Made by a program: the position numbers and the translations under genes. Below the pieces are notes generated by a model that ran no database searches, was not told the origin of the DNA, and worked only from the letters and a program-made list of their open reading frames with translations. A stretch of 15,116 nt of DNA from JAAZFZ01 sp035647435 (lineage in GTDB: Bacteria; Bacillota; Clostridia; Oscillospirales; Acutalibacteraceae). Of this stretch, positions 1 to 5,940 are shown piece by piece. The stretch covers positions 1-15,116 of the forward strand of contig DASRNM010000143.1 in NCBI GenBank assembly GCA_035647435.1, given 5' to 3'. Each line of letters begins with the position of its first letter. Positions within the stretch are counted from its first letter, which is position 1.

Positions 1-147
1 GAATACAACACTTTTTTATACTTAATTATAACATAACAATAACCGTTTTCAAGCATAATAGAAATTAAGTTTTTACATTTAAGTTCTAATTTAGGACAAG
101 GAGTAATATCAATTCAATAAGGATATTAAAAGCAAAGGAGGAGGAAT
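1..147 (+). promoter_or_regulatory. AT-rich leader upstream of the spoIIIA operon
   Basis: This non-coding stretch must hold the spoIIIA promoter if it lies inside the window. In B. subtilis the operon is transcribed by mother-cell sigma-E and repressed by SpoIIID. I could not find a convincing sigma-E -35/-10 pair here. The sequence at 92-101 (TAGGACAAGG) matches nine of ten positions of the SpoIIID consensus WWRRACARNY, which is weak evidence because that consensus is degenerate. The stretch ends in a strong Shine-Dalgarno for spoIIIAA. I see no terminator of an upstream gene. Confidence 0.45.
136..144 (+). promoter_or_regulatory. Strong Shine-Dalgarno of spoIIIAA
   Basis: AGGAGGAGG lies just before the ATG at 148. 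The AGGAGG at 136-141 leaves a 6-nt spacer. It is an unusually complete match to the anti-Shine-Dalgarno and supports the ATG at 148 as the true start. Confidence 0.8.
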
Positions 148-1185
148 ATGGAGGATTATTTAAGCAGTAAATTTGACCAGGCAATAGCGAACATCACACC
201 GAGGGTTCAAAGGATACTAAATAAAATCCCAAACGAAGACAAAGCAAACATTTGGGAGGTCAGAATGAGAGTTAATTTGCCTGTAATTCTGTTTGGTTTC
301 GGTGGTGTTTTTTTTCTTAATGAAAAGTCAAGGTTGGGGAGATTATATTCCGACAAAGCCATTGTTATGAGCTCGGCAGAAATAAATGATACTTTTACAA
401 GGCTTTGCGGATATTCGGTACATGCTCATTGTGAAACAATAGCAAACGGATATATTTCTATTGAGGGGGGGCACAGAGCCGGAATCTGCGGCACTGCTGT
501 AATGGAAAACACTGGTATTTGTGCAGTCAGAGATATTTCGTCTGTTAATTTGAGAATAGCAAGAGAAAACAAAAATGCTTCTAAAAAGCTGTGTGAGTCA
601 CTTTTTGAAATTGGCTTGAAAAGCGTAATAATTGCTGGCCCTCCAACAAGCGGAAAAACAACAATGCTTAGAGATTTGGCAAGGCGGCTTTCATCGGGTC
701 AATGTGGGAATTATTATAAAACAGTAATTATTGATGAAAGAGGAGAAATAGCCGCCGTTCACCGAGGAATATACAATAATGATTTAGGATTAAACTGCGA
801 TGTTTTATCTGCCTACCCAAAGGGCGAGGGGATTATGACAGCGCTTCGCTCCCTTTCGCCCGAAATTATAATATGCGATGAAGTGGGTGGAGTGGAAGAA
901 ATACAAGCTATTGAGGCAGGCTTGAATTCGGGTGTTAAATTTGTGGTTTCTGTTCACGCCTCAAGCCGTGAAGAATTGATCGCAAGGCCCCAAATGCGAA
1001 AGCTACTCACGACATTTGCCTTTGATTATGTTGTTTTATTAAAAGGTGGCGGTGCGCCATGTATAATATCAAAAATTTACAAGACAGGTGAATTGCTTGA
1101 TGAAATTAGCGGGAATTATGTTTGTTTCGCTGGCGGTGAGCATGATCGGTCAGTATATGAGACATGGAATAGAGCAACGAGTTAA
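148..1185 (+). CDS. spoIIIAA: Stage III sporulation protein AA, ATPase of the SpoIIIA-SpoIIQ channel
   Basis: SpoIIIAA is a secretion-type AAA+/GspE-like ATPase made in the mother cell. It is thought to power or assemble the channel that links mother cell and engulfed forespore, which sustains late forespore gene expression. The Walker A motif GPPTSGKTT is at residues 164-172 (K170). The Walker B stretch PEIIICDE is at 238-245 (D244, E245). A conserved SVHA segment near residue 273 fits the sensor region of this family. The protein is 345 aa, against about 307 in B. subtilis. Part of the excess is a hydrophilic C-terminal tail of about 30 residues read from DNA that also encodes the start of spoIIIAB in another frame. 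It is the first gene of the eight-gene operon. The ATG at 148 has a strong Shine-Dalgarno. Confidence 0.96.
   Translation: MEDYLSSKFDQAIANITPRVQRILNKIPNEDKANIWEVRMRVNLPVILFGFGGVFFLNEKSRLGRLYSDKAIVMSSAEINDTFTRLCGYSVHAHCETIANGYISIEGGHRAGICGTAVMENTGICAVRDISSVNLRIARENKNASKKLCESLFEIGLKSVIIAGPPTSGKTTMLRDLARRLSSGQCGNYYKTVIIDERGEIAAVHRGIYNNDLGLNCDVLSAYPKGEGIMTALRSLSPEIIICDEVGGVEEIQAIEAGLNSGVKFVVSVHASSREELIARPQMRKLLTTFAFDYVVLLKGGGAPCIISKIYKTGELLDEISGNYVCFAGGEHDRSVYETWNRATS
1086..1091 (+). promoter_or_regulatory. Shine-Dalgarno that sets the spoIIIAB start
   Basis: AGGTGA lies inside the 3' coding part of spoIIIAA, 8 nt before the ATG at 1100. A possible GTG start at 1088 falls within this element, and nothing better lies upstream of it. 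That is why ATG 1100 is preferred. Confidence 0.6.
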
Positions 1186-1609
1186 AGAGCTTGAGCGAAT
1201 CAAAATAATGCTTGAAATTCTATGTGCGCAGCTCGAATACAGTCAGGCTCCCATTTCATCTCTACTCGACAGTCTATGCTCAAGAAGCGAACTGAAAAAA
1301 CTTAGTTTTCTTGATGACTGCCGCACAATGTGTTTGTCCGGCGAGACTTTTCCCGTCGCTTGGCATACAGGATTAAAAAGGAGGGGTGGATTGAACAACC
1401 TTAAAGTTGACGATATAAGCCTATTGCTTTCCCTAGGTGATTTTTTAGGAACAACAGACACTACCGGGCAAATTAAAAATTTAAGGCTCCACCAAGCACT
1501 TTTAAGTACAAAGCTTGATAAAGCAAGACATGACAGCGAAAAGTATGGCAAGGCTTGCTCATCTATCGGAATTCTTGCAGGTATTGCAGTAGGAGCAGTT
1601 TTGATATAA
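1100..1609 (+). CDS. spoIIIAB: Stage III sporulation protein AB
   Basis: SpoIIIAB is an integral membrane component of the SpoIIIA channel, related in fold to the GspF/PilC platform proteins of type II secretion and type IV pili. It probably partners the ATPase SpoIIIAA. From ATG 1100 the product is 169 aa, close to the roughly 171 aa of B. subtilis. A hydrophobic segment sits at residues 3-18, a charged helical middle follows, and a hydrophobic C-terminus (GILAGIAVGAVLI) ends the protein, as is usual in the family. A GTG at 1088 would add four residues but overlaps the Shine-Dalgarno. The gene overlaps spoIIIAA by 86 nt in a different frame, so translation of the two is probably coupled. Confidence 0.93.
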   Translation: MKLAGIMFVSLAVSMIGQYMRHGIEQRVKELERIKIMLEILCAQLEYSQAPISSLLDSLCSRSELKKLSFLDDCRTMCLSGETFPVAWHTGLKRRGGLNNLKVDDISLLLSLGDFLGTTDTTGQIKNLRLHQALLSTKLDKARHDSEKYGKACSSIGILAGIAVGAVLI

Positions 1610-1624
1610 AGGATGGGATAATGC

Positions 1625-1819
1625 ATGGAGATGGAATTAGTAATAAAAATTGCGGCAGTTGGAATTGTCGTTGCTGTGATAAATCAAATTTTATCAAAGG
1701 CGGGTCGGGACGAATACGCAATGCTTACAACCTTGTCGGGAATAATTGTTGTTTTGATGATGATTATACCTCAATTAACTATTCTTATTTCAGAGCTCAA
1801 GCGGGTATTAAACTTATGA
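1625..1819 (+). CDS. spoIIIAC: Stage III sporulation protein AC
   Basis: SpoIIIAC is a small membrane protein of the mother-cell SpoIIIA complex. It has 64 residues with two hydrophobic segments, about 5-22 and 33-57, joined by a short polar loop carrying GRDEYAML. This arrangement and loop are typical of the SpoIIIAC/AD family. The purine-rich AAGGATGGG at about 1608-1616 precedes the ATG at 1625 by 8 nt. ATGs at 1621 (different frame) and 1631 (same frame, two codons later) are alternatives, so the start is certain only to within two residues. The stop codon overlaps the spoIIIAD start as ATGA. Confidence 0.94.
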   Translation: MEMELVIKIAAVGIVVAVINQILSKAGRDEYAMLTTLSGIIVVLMMIIPQLTILISELKRVLNL

Positions 1820-2205
1820 CATTTATCAAAATTATTGCCATTACAATCATCACGGCCATACTTGCACTTATCATCAAACAGGTTAAACCCGAATACGCCA
1901 TTTTCGTTCAGCTCGGCGGAATAACAATAATTGCAATGTTCTCGATATCCTATTTTTCCGAATTATCCCAGACTGCATACAGCATTATTGATGTTTCCGG
2001 TATAAACATCAATTTTTTTAAATTATTGATAAAGGCGTTGATAATTTCCGTTACAGCAGAAATTGCAGCCGACATTTGTAGGGACAGCGATTCGAAAGCT
2101 CTTGCAGGGAACATCGAGCTTGCGGCAAAAATTGTTATTATATCTATGTCTGTTCCCATTATAAAAGAGGTTGCTGAAATTGCCGTCGGTCTTATCAATG
2201 GATGA
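1816..2205 (+). CDS. spoIIIAD: Stage III sporulation protein AD
   Basis: SpoIIIAD is a membrane protein of the SpoIIIA channel, paralogous to SpoIIIAC through its N-terminal two-helix unit. The product from ATG 1816 is 129 aa, against about 133 in B. subtilis. Hydrophobic stretches fill the first 25 residues, about 33-50 and 70-85, and the C-terminal half. The motif KPEYAIFVQLGG near residue 20 matches the loop between the first two helices. The open frame extends upstream to 1555, but that part runs through spoIIIAB and spoIIIAC in another frame and is not coding. ATG 1816 overlaps the spoIIIAC stop by 4 nt, a standard coupled junction. Confidence 0.95.
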   Translation: MTFIKIIAITIITAILALIIKQVKPEYAIFVQLGGITIIAMFSISYFSELSQTAYSIIDVSGININFFKLLIKALIISVTAEIAADICRDSDSKALAGNIELAAKIVIISMSVPIIKEVAEIAVGLING

Positions 2206-2211
2206 GTGAAG

Positions 2212-3348
2212 ATGAAAGTTTTAAAAATATTGATATTATCAATAGCTCTAATTTTTATATTCTCTATTGCAGCTAGCGCAACAGAGAAAAATGCAATGAG
2301 TCTATATGATGATCAGCTCAAATCAAGCGGGATTGAAAGCGCAGAAGACTCTTTGCCCAAACAAACAAAAGAAATGTTGGACGAACTTGGAATTCAAAAT
2401 GTTGATTTTAACTCAATTTTCAACACTTCACCGCGAAAAATTATTGATCTATTAATTAACATAATTAAGGGCGAAATGAACAGCCCACTAAACTCAATGG
2501 CAAAAATATTAGGGATACTTATTTTGATGGCACTTGCGAACAGTTTTATTGCATCGGGCGAAAAGGAAATGCTTGCAACAAACATCGTGTGCGGTGCTTT
2601 TATTCTGATAATAATTATTTCACCTTTGACATCGGCAATTTCGGGAGCAGTTTCAAGCGTGTCGGCATTAAGCTCATTCATGCTTGTGCTGATTCCCATT
2701 CTCGCTGGAATTATAACTGCTTCGGGTAACCCACTTTTGGCTCTAAGCTTTAATTCGGTAGCTTTTGCAAGTGCACAAGTCGTTTCACAAATCATTAAAA
2801 ACATTGTAGTGCCGTGCACGGGTGTTGTGATGTCAATGGGGACAATCGGTGCAATGACAACTGACTTCAAGCTTGATGAAATTGCTGAAATAGTTAAAAA
2901 AGTTGTTGTTGGAGCATTTTCTGCAATAGCAACGTTATTTTCAGCTTTTTTATCTATAAAAGGTATTCTAGCAAATGCTGCCGATACGGTTGCGGCAAAA
3001 GGCATCAAGCTTGCAATTAGCGGAGCCGTGCCGATTGTTGGCTCAACGTTAGCGGATTCTTACAGTTCCATTATAGGTAGCGTATCGCTCGTTAAAAGCA
3101 CAGTTGGAGTTTTTGGGATTGGCTGTGTTTTGCTTATAAGCGCTCCTATAATAATTGAGTTGACTATGTGGAGTTTAGGGCTAAAGCTATTGAGCGCATG
3201 CTCGGAAATGTTTGGCATAGAAGGTTTAGGCTCAATGTTTAAAGCAGTTTCATCTGGGTTATCGCTTCTCAATGTTTGCCTGATTTTCAATATGTTTTTA
3301 ATGATAATAACTCTTGGCATCACGCTTGCAATAAAAGTTGGAGTTTAA
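2212..3348 (+). CDS. spoIIIAE: Stage III sporulation protein AE
   Basis: SpoIIIAE is the large polytopic membrane protein of the SpoIIIA complex and a likely core of the channel platform. The N-terminus is a signal peptide: a short basic start, a hydrophobic core, then ASA before T24, which predicts cleavage after residue 23. Several long hydrophobic segments follow, with the last ending just before the C-terminus. The product is 378 aa from ATG 2212, against about 399 in B. subtilis. A GTG at 2206, directly after the spoIIIAD stop, would give 380 aa. I prefer the ATG because GGATGA at 2200-2205 is suitably spaced from it, but the signal is weak. A charged linker at about residues 25-75 separates the signal peptide from the membrane core. 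Confidence 0.94.
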   Translation: MKVLKILILSIALIFIFSIAASATEKNAMSLYDDQLKSSGIESAEDSLPKQTKEMLDELGIQNVDFNSIFNTSPRKIIDLLINIIKGEMNSPLNSMAKILGILILMALANSFIASGEKEMLATNIVCGAFILIIIISPLTSAISGAVSSVSALSSFMLVLIPILAGIITASGNPLLALSFNSVAFASAQVVSQIIKNIVVPCTGVVMSMGTIGAMTTDFKLDEIAEIVKKVVVGAFSAIATLFSAFLSIKGILANAADTVAAKGIKLAISGAVPIVGSTLADSYSSIIGSVSLVKSTVGVFGIGCVLLISAPIIIELTMWSLGLKLLSACSEMFGIEGLGSMFKAVSSGLSLLNVCLIFNMFLMIITLGITLAIKVGV

Positions 3349-3369
3349 AAAAAGGAGCTGAGAGGTTAA

Positions 3370-3858
3370 GTGGACGAAGTGAAAAAATGGGCACTGTGTG
3401 TTACTTTTAGCACATTTATTGGAGCTATAATATATATATTTTCGCCAAAGGGTGCACTCGATAAATCAATGAGAACAGTAATATCTGTTTTCATATTAGC
3501 TGCATTGCTATCGCCTTTAATTAATGGAAATGGAGTTGATTTTCAAACGTTTTCTTCAATGTATTCTGTTCAGCCGAATAAAGAAACAGATATAGAGCAG
3601 CTTGTCAACGAGCAAATAAAACAGGGTATTGTTAATATAACAAAAGCAGAAATTGAGGCAGTTTTAGCTCAAAATAATATTGATAATGGACAAATATTAA
3701 TAATTACGGATATTAGCGAAGATGGCAGCATAATTATTAAACAGGTTGAAATTATACTCGACAATAATTCAAATATAAATACATGCGAATTGTCTCAGAA
3801 AATAAAGAAAAAACTTGGTTTGAACATAGATGTATCAATAAAAGGTACAGGTGATTAA
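3370..3858 (+). CDS. spoIIIAF: Stage III sporulation protein AF
   Basis: SpoIIIAF is a membrane-anchored component of the mother-cell SpoIIIA complex. The 162-aa product has two transmembrane segments at about residues 7-25 and 33-53, followed by a soluble domain. The C-terminal part (about 100-160) has the alternating strand and helix pattern of the small ring-building domains in this family and ends in a short amphipathic stretch, KKLGLNIDVSIKG. It is shorter than the roughly 206-aa B. subtilis protein, mainly in the soluble domain. The start is GTG at 3370. It follows a purine-rich stretch with GGAG at 3354-3357 and GAGAGG at 3360-3365, neither ideally spaced. Starting here places the first membrane helix where the family has it. 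Confidence 0.92.
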   Translation: MDEVKKWALCVTFSTFIGAIIYIFSPKGALDKSMRTVISVFILAALLSPLINGNGVDFQTFSSMYSVQPNKETDIEQLVNEQIKQGIVNITKAEIEAVLAQNNIDNGQILIITDISEDGSIIIKQVEIILDNNSNINTCELSQKIKKKLGLNIDVSIKGTGD

Positions 3859-4464
3859 ATGAAGGGAATAAAAGATATTTTTTCTGATGTCTCCAAAAAG
3901 CTGAAGGCTGATAAAAAACTTCTATGCATTGTTCTTGTGGGAATTGTAGGGATGGTAATAATTCTATTAACTGAAATAGGTAGTAAACCCGAGTCATCTC
4001 AATATGATGATTCGCAAGTGTCGGTAAATCAAAAAGAAAGTGTTAATGAATATACATATGTACAAGAAATTGAGCAAAGGCTCACAAATATTGTAAGCTC
4101 AATAGATGGTGCCGGCAGGGCTAAGGTTATGGTTACGCTTGCAAACGGTGCAGAACAGGTTTATGCAAAACAAGACAAAACCAAAAGCAATTCATCAATA
4201 CAGGGGACAGGCGAAGGTAGAAGTGTAGAGGATAACCTTGAAAAAGAGAATGAATACTTAGTAATCAGAAGTAACGATAACAGTGAAAACGGGTTGATAA
4301 TTAAAATTATTCAACCAGATATAAGAGGAGTAGCAATAGTATGCGAGGGTGCTGATTCCATTATTGTAAAGCAAAGCATAATTAACACCGTAACTGCGGT
4401 TTTGGGCATAAGCTCAACCAAAGTTAACATAGCAAAAATGGCAGATCAAAACACGGAGGATTGA
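3859..4464 (+). CDS. spoIIIAG: Stage III sporulation protein AG, ring-forming channel subunit
   Basis: SpoIIIAG forms a large oligomeric ring in the space between mother-cell and forespore membranes. Its domain is related to ring-building motifs of type III secretion and flagellar basal bodies. The 201-aa product has a short basic cytoplasmic N-terminus, one membrane helix at about residues 21-42, a low-complexity polar linker, and a folded domain. The domain starts at YVQEIEQRLTNIVSSIDGAG and ends with GVAIVCEGAD and a helix-strand unit ending VNIAKM. These are the segments I associate with SpoIIIAG. The ATG directly abuts the spoIIIAF stop, and AGGTGA at 3849-3854 serves as a close Shine-Dalgarno. 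Length is near the family norm. Confidence 0.95.
   Translation: MKGIKDIFSDVSKKLKADKKLLCIVLVGIVGMVIILLTEIGSKPESSQYDDSQVSVNQKESVNEYTYVQEIEQRLTNIVSSIDGAGRAKVMVTLANGAEQVYAKQDKTKSNSSIQGTGEGRSVEDNLEKENEYLVIRSNDNSENGLIIKIIQPDIRGVAIVCEGADSIIVKQSIINTVTAVLGISSTKVNIAKMADQNTED
4455..4459 (+). promoter_or_regulatory. Shine-Dalgarno that sets the spoIIIAH start
   Basis: GGAGG lies inside the end of spoIIIAG, 7 nt before ATG 4467 and only 1 nt before the alternative TTG at 4461. The spacing therefore selects the ATG. Confidence 0.75.
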
Positions 4465-4466
4465 CT

Positions 4467-5033
4467 ATGATAATTAAGAAAAGACAGCTTGTTTTAGCCA
4501 CACTTGTTCTTGCGTTAAGTGCAGCGGTTTTTATTAACTGGTACTATACGCGCCCAGAAATTGAGCAAGCATCAGGAACTGCTGCTGTTACCGATGTTTC
4601 CGCAAGTCCTACCGACAGTCTGGATACAGATGGAAATTTGGGCGAAGCACATTATGTTAACACTGACACAACAGAGTCAAAAGAGGAGTATTTTGCAAAT
4701 GTTGAAATCAGAAGAAGCAAAGCACACGACGAGGCCTTAGAAACTTTGGAAAAAATCATAAAAGACAGCAATTCTTCAAAATCAGCTGTTGAAGAAGCAT
4801 CCTCACAGCTCAATAAGCTTTCAGCGTCAATTAAGCTCGAGTCTGACATCGAGGCCTTGATCGCTGCAAAACTCGGTTTAGACAGCGTCGTAATTGTAAA
4901 TGGCGAAAAATGTGAGGTAGTTGTTGAGAACGGAAAGCTTGACAGCACAGGTGTTTTGCAAATTAAAGAGCTGTCCACAAAACAGACTAATTTCCCCGCT
5001 GAAAATATAACAATTATTGAATTAAATGGTTGA
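4467..5033 (+). CDS. spoIIIAH: Stage III sporulation protein AH, channel subunit that binds SpoIIQ
   Basis: SpoIIIAH is anchored in the mother-cell engulfing membrane and binds forespore SpoIIQ across the intermembrane space, which closes the channel. The 188-aa product starts with a basic tail and a membrane helix at about residues 7-27. An acidic, Ser/Thr-rich linker follows (about 28-65), then a long charged helix (about 70-120). The C-terminal domain has the helix-strand-strand pattern of the YscJ/FliF-like fold, with DIEALIAAKLGLDSVVIVNG at about 129-148. The start is ATG 4467, set by GGAGG at 4455-4459. It begins 2 nt after the spoIIIAG stop. It is the last sporulation gene here, and a separate promoter overlaps its stop codon. 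No spoIIQ gene is in the window. Confidence 0.95.
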   Translation: MIIKKRQLVLATLVLALSAAVFINWYYTRPEIEQASGTAAVTDVSASPTDSLDTDGNLGEAHYVNTDTTESKEEYFANVEIRRSKAHDEALETLEKIIKDSNSSKSAVEEASSQLNKLSASIKLESDIEALIAAKLGLDSVVIVNGEKCEVVVENGKLDSTGVLQIKELSTKQTNFPAENITIIELNG

Positions 5034-5057
5034 GAATTGAAAAGAATGTGGTATAAT
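5030..5057 (+). promoter_or_regulatory. Predicted extended -10 sigma-A promoter for asp23 and the housekeeping run
   Basis: A -35-like TTGAGA at 5030-5035 is followed by a 16-nt spacer and a perfect -10 TATAAT at 5052-5057. TG at 5049-5050, one base before the hexamer, makes it an extended -10. The -35 element overlaps the stop codon of spoIIIAH. Transcription would begin at about 5063-5065, leaving an mRNA leader of only about 15 nt before the asp23 ATG. It uncouples the housekeeping genes from the sporulation operon, although no terminator separates the two. Confidence 0.82.
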
Positions 5058-5081
5058 ATAGGGCAAGGAGGTATGCCCTAT
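5058..5081 (+). repeat. Perfect 8-bp inverted repeat framing the asp23 Shine-Dalgarno
   Basis: ATAGGGCA at 5058-5065 is the exact reverse complement of TGCCCTAT at 5074-5081. The 8-nt loop AGGAGGTA (5066-5073) contains the Shine-Dalgarno, and the right arm includes the first two bases of the start codon. The left arm begins directly after the -10 hexamer. It could act as a DNA operator over the transcription start, or as an RNA hairpin in read-through transcripts. The repeat itself is certain; its function is not known. Confidence 0.7.
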
Positions 5082-5448
5082 GGATGAAAAAACGAAAAAT
5101 GAGAATGTCGGCAACCTTGTTATATCAGAAAATGTTATTGCATCTATTGCTCTAAATGCCGCAAAGGATGTTGATGGTGTTAGCGGTTTTGCTGCAAGAC
5201 CTGCAGATGTGCATACCATTTTAAATATCGGCGATGAAGCACTTAAATCCGTTCGAATTTGGGCCGGTGAAAATGACATCAAGCTTCAGATATTCATTAA
5301 AATTAAGAACGGTAGAAAAATTCCGACAGTTGCGGCCGATGTGCAAAGAGCAGTCAAGAACGCTGTTCAAAGCATGACAGGCAAGATTGTTACAAAGGTT
5401 AATGTAAGCATTAGTGCAATTGATTTTGGTGAACAGAATAAAGAATGA
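5080..5448 (+). CDS. Asp23/YqhY family (DUF322) protein
   Basis: The Asp23/Gls24/YqhY family comprises small alkaline-shock or envelope-homeostasis proteins. B. subtilis YqhY is encoded just upstream of nusB and is linked genetically to acetyl-CoA carboxylase control. The 122-aa product has the family core. GNLVISENVIASIALNAAKD opens the conserved domain, followed by DGVSGFAARP, a VRIW segment with lysine-rich strands, and a C-terminal helix and strand (VQRAVKNAVQSMTG, then VNVSISAIDF). I see no signal peptide or membrane segment. The start is ATG 5080, with AGGAGG at 5066-5071. In B. subtilis accB and accC stand between spoIIIAH and yqhY; here they are missing and asp23 has its own promoter. 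I give no symbol because several names are in use. Confidence 0.93.
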   Translation: MDEKTKNENVGNLVISENVIASIALNAAKDVDGVSGFAARPADVHTILNIGDEALKSVRIWAGENDIKLQIFIKIKNGRKIPTVAADVQRAVKNAVQSMTGKIVTKVNVSISAIDFGEQNKE

Positions 5449-5455
5449 GTTATCA

Positions 5456-5492
5456 GCCCTCCGCAGGCAACGGGGGGCGAATTACTTTTTTT
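5456..5492 (+). terminator. GC-rich hairpin with a distant T-tract between asp23 and nusB (possible attenuator)
   Basis: GCCCTCCG (5456-5463) pairs with CGGGGGGC (5471-5478) as an 8-bp stem with one G-U pair, around the loop CAGGCAA. Seven Ts follow at 5486-5492, but they start 7 nt after the stem, whereas a classic intrinsic terminator has them directly adjacent. It is therefore more likely a partial terminator, pause or processing site than a strong stop. Loop bases GCAA can also pair with TTGC at 5496-5499, which would allow an alternative fold or pseudoknot. Confidence 0.5.
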
Positions 5493-5524
5493 AAGTTGCT
5501 GTAAGCGTTAGAAGGAGAAGCAGT

Positions 5525-5935
5525 ATGACAAGAAGGCAAGCGAGGGAACAAGCATTTGTGCTCGTTTTCGAAAAATCTTTTGATCACAGCATTGAGATGC
5601 AGGATATTATTGACCTTGCGGTTGAAGAACAGCTCCAAGAGCCAAATGAATTTTCAACCTATTTAGCACTTAAAACGTGGGAGAACGTTGACAGCATAGA
5701 TTCATATATTGATAACAATTCAGTTGGGTGGAAAAAAAGCAGACTTTCAAAGGTTACTTTAGCAATTCTTCGCATTGCTATTTGTGAGATTGTCTATTGC
5801 GAAGATATCCCTGTCGGGGTGTCTATAAACGAAGCAGTAGATATTTGCAGAAAATATGCAAATGATGAGGAAGCTGCCTTTGTCAATGGAGTTTTAGGCT
5901 CAGTTTCAAAGTCCTTAGAAAATAAGGCGGAGTGA
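5525..5935 (+). CDS. nusB: Transcription antitermination factor NusB
   Basis: NusB binds boxA RNA with NusE (ribosomal protein S10) and helps RNA polymerase read through rRNA operons. The 136-aa product has the normal length and the all-helical pattern of the family. It opens with the basic RRQAREQAFVLVFE and contains ILRIAICEIVY and the strongly conserved run VGVSINEAVDICRKYA (about residues 98-113). FVNGVLG follows near the C-terminus. ATG 5525 is preceded by AAGGAG at 5512-5517 with a 7-nt spacer. The 76-nt gap before it holds a hairpin and T-tract that could tune its expression. Its stop overlaps a GTG of the next gene, but that gene more probably starts at 5941. Confidence 0.96.
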   Translation: MTRRQAREQAFVLVFEKSFDHSIEMQDIIDLAVEEQLQEPNEFSTYLALKTWENVDSIDSYIDNNSVGWKKSRLSKVTLAILRIAICEIVYCEDIPVGVSINEAVDICRKYANDEEAAFVNGVLGSVSKSLENKAE

Positions 5936-5940
5936 ATCAA

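Noticed and set aside
32..60. CATAACAAT and GCATAATAG as possible sigma-E -10 elements
   Set aside because: Neither has a fitting -35 element 13-15 nt upstream, and both differ from CATACAAT at several positions, so I did not call a promoter.
1555..1815. A possible 87-residue N-terminal extension of SpoIIIAD in the same open frame
   Set aside because: This stretch overlaps spoIIIAB and all of spoIIIAC in another frame, and its asparagine- and cysteine-rich residues do not look like the family. The ATG at 1816 gives the standard length.
2394..3008. A 204-codon open frame on the - strand inside spoIIIAE
   Set aside because: It is antisense to the membrane core of spoIIIAE, and its hydrophobic composition follows from that. 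No ribosome-binding site or family resemblance is seen.
5037..5042. TTGAAA as the -35 of the asp23 promoter
   Set aside because: It is only 9 nt from the TATAAT, too close for sigma-A. TTGAGA at 5030-5035 gives a 16-nt spacer.
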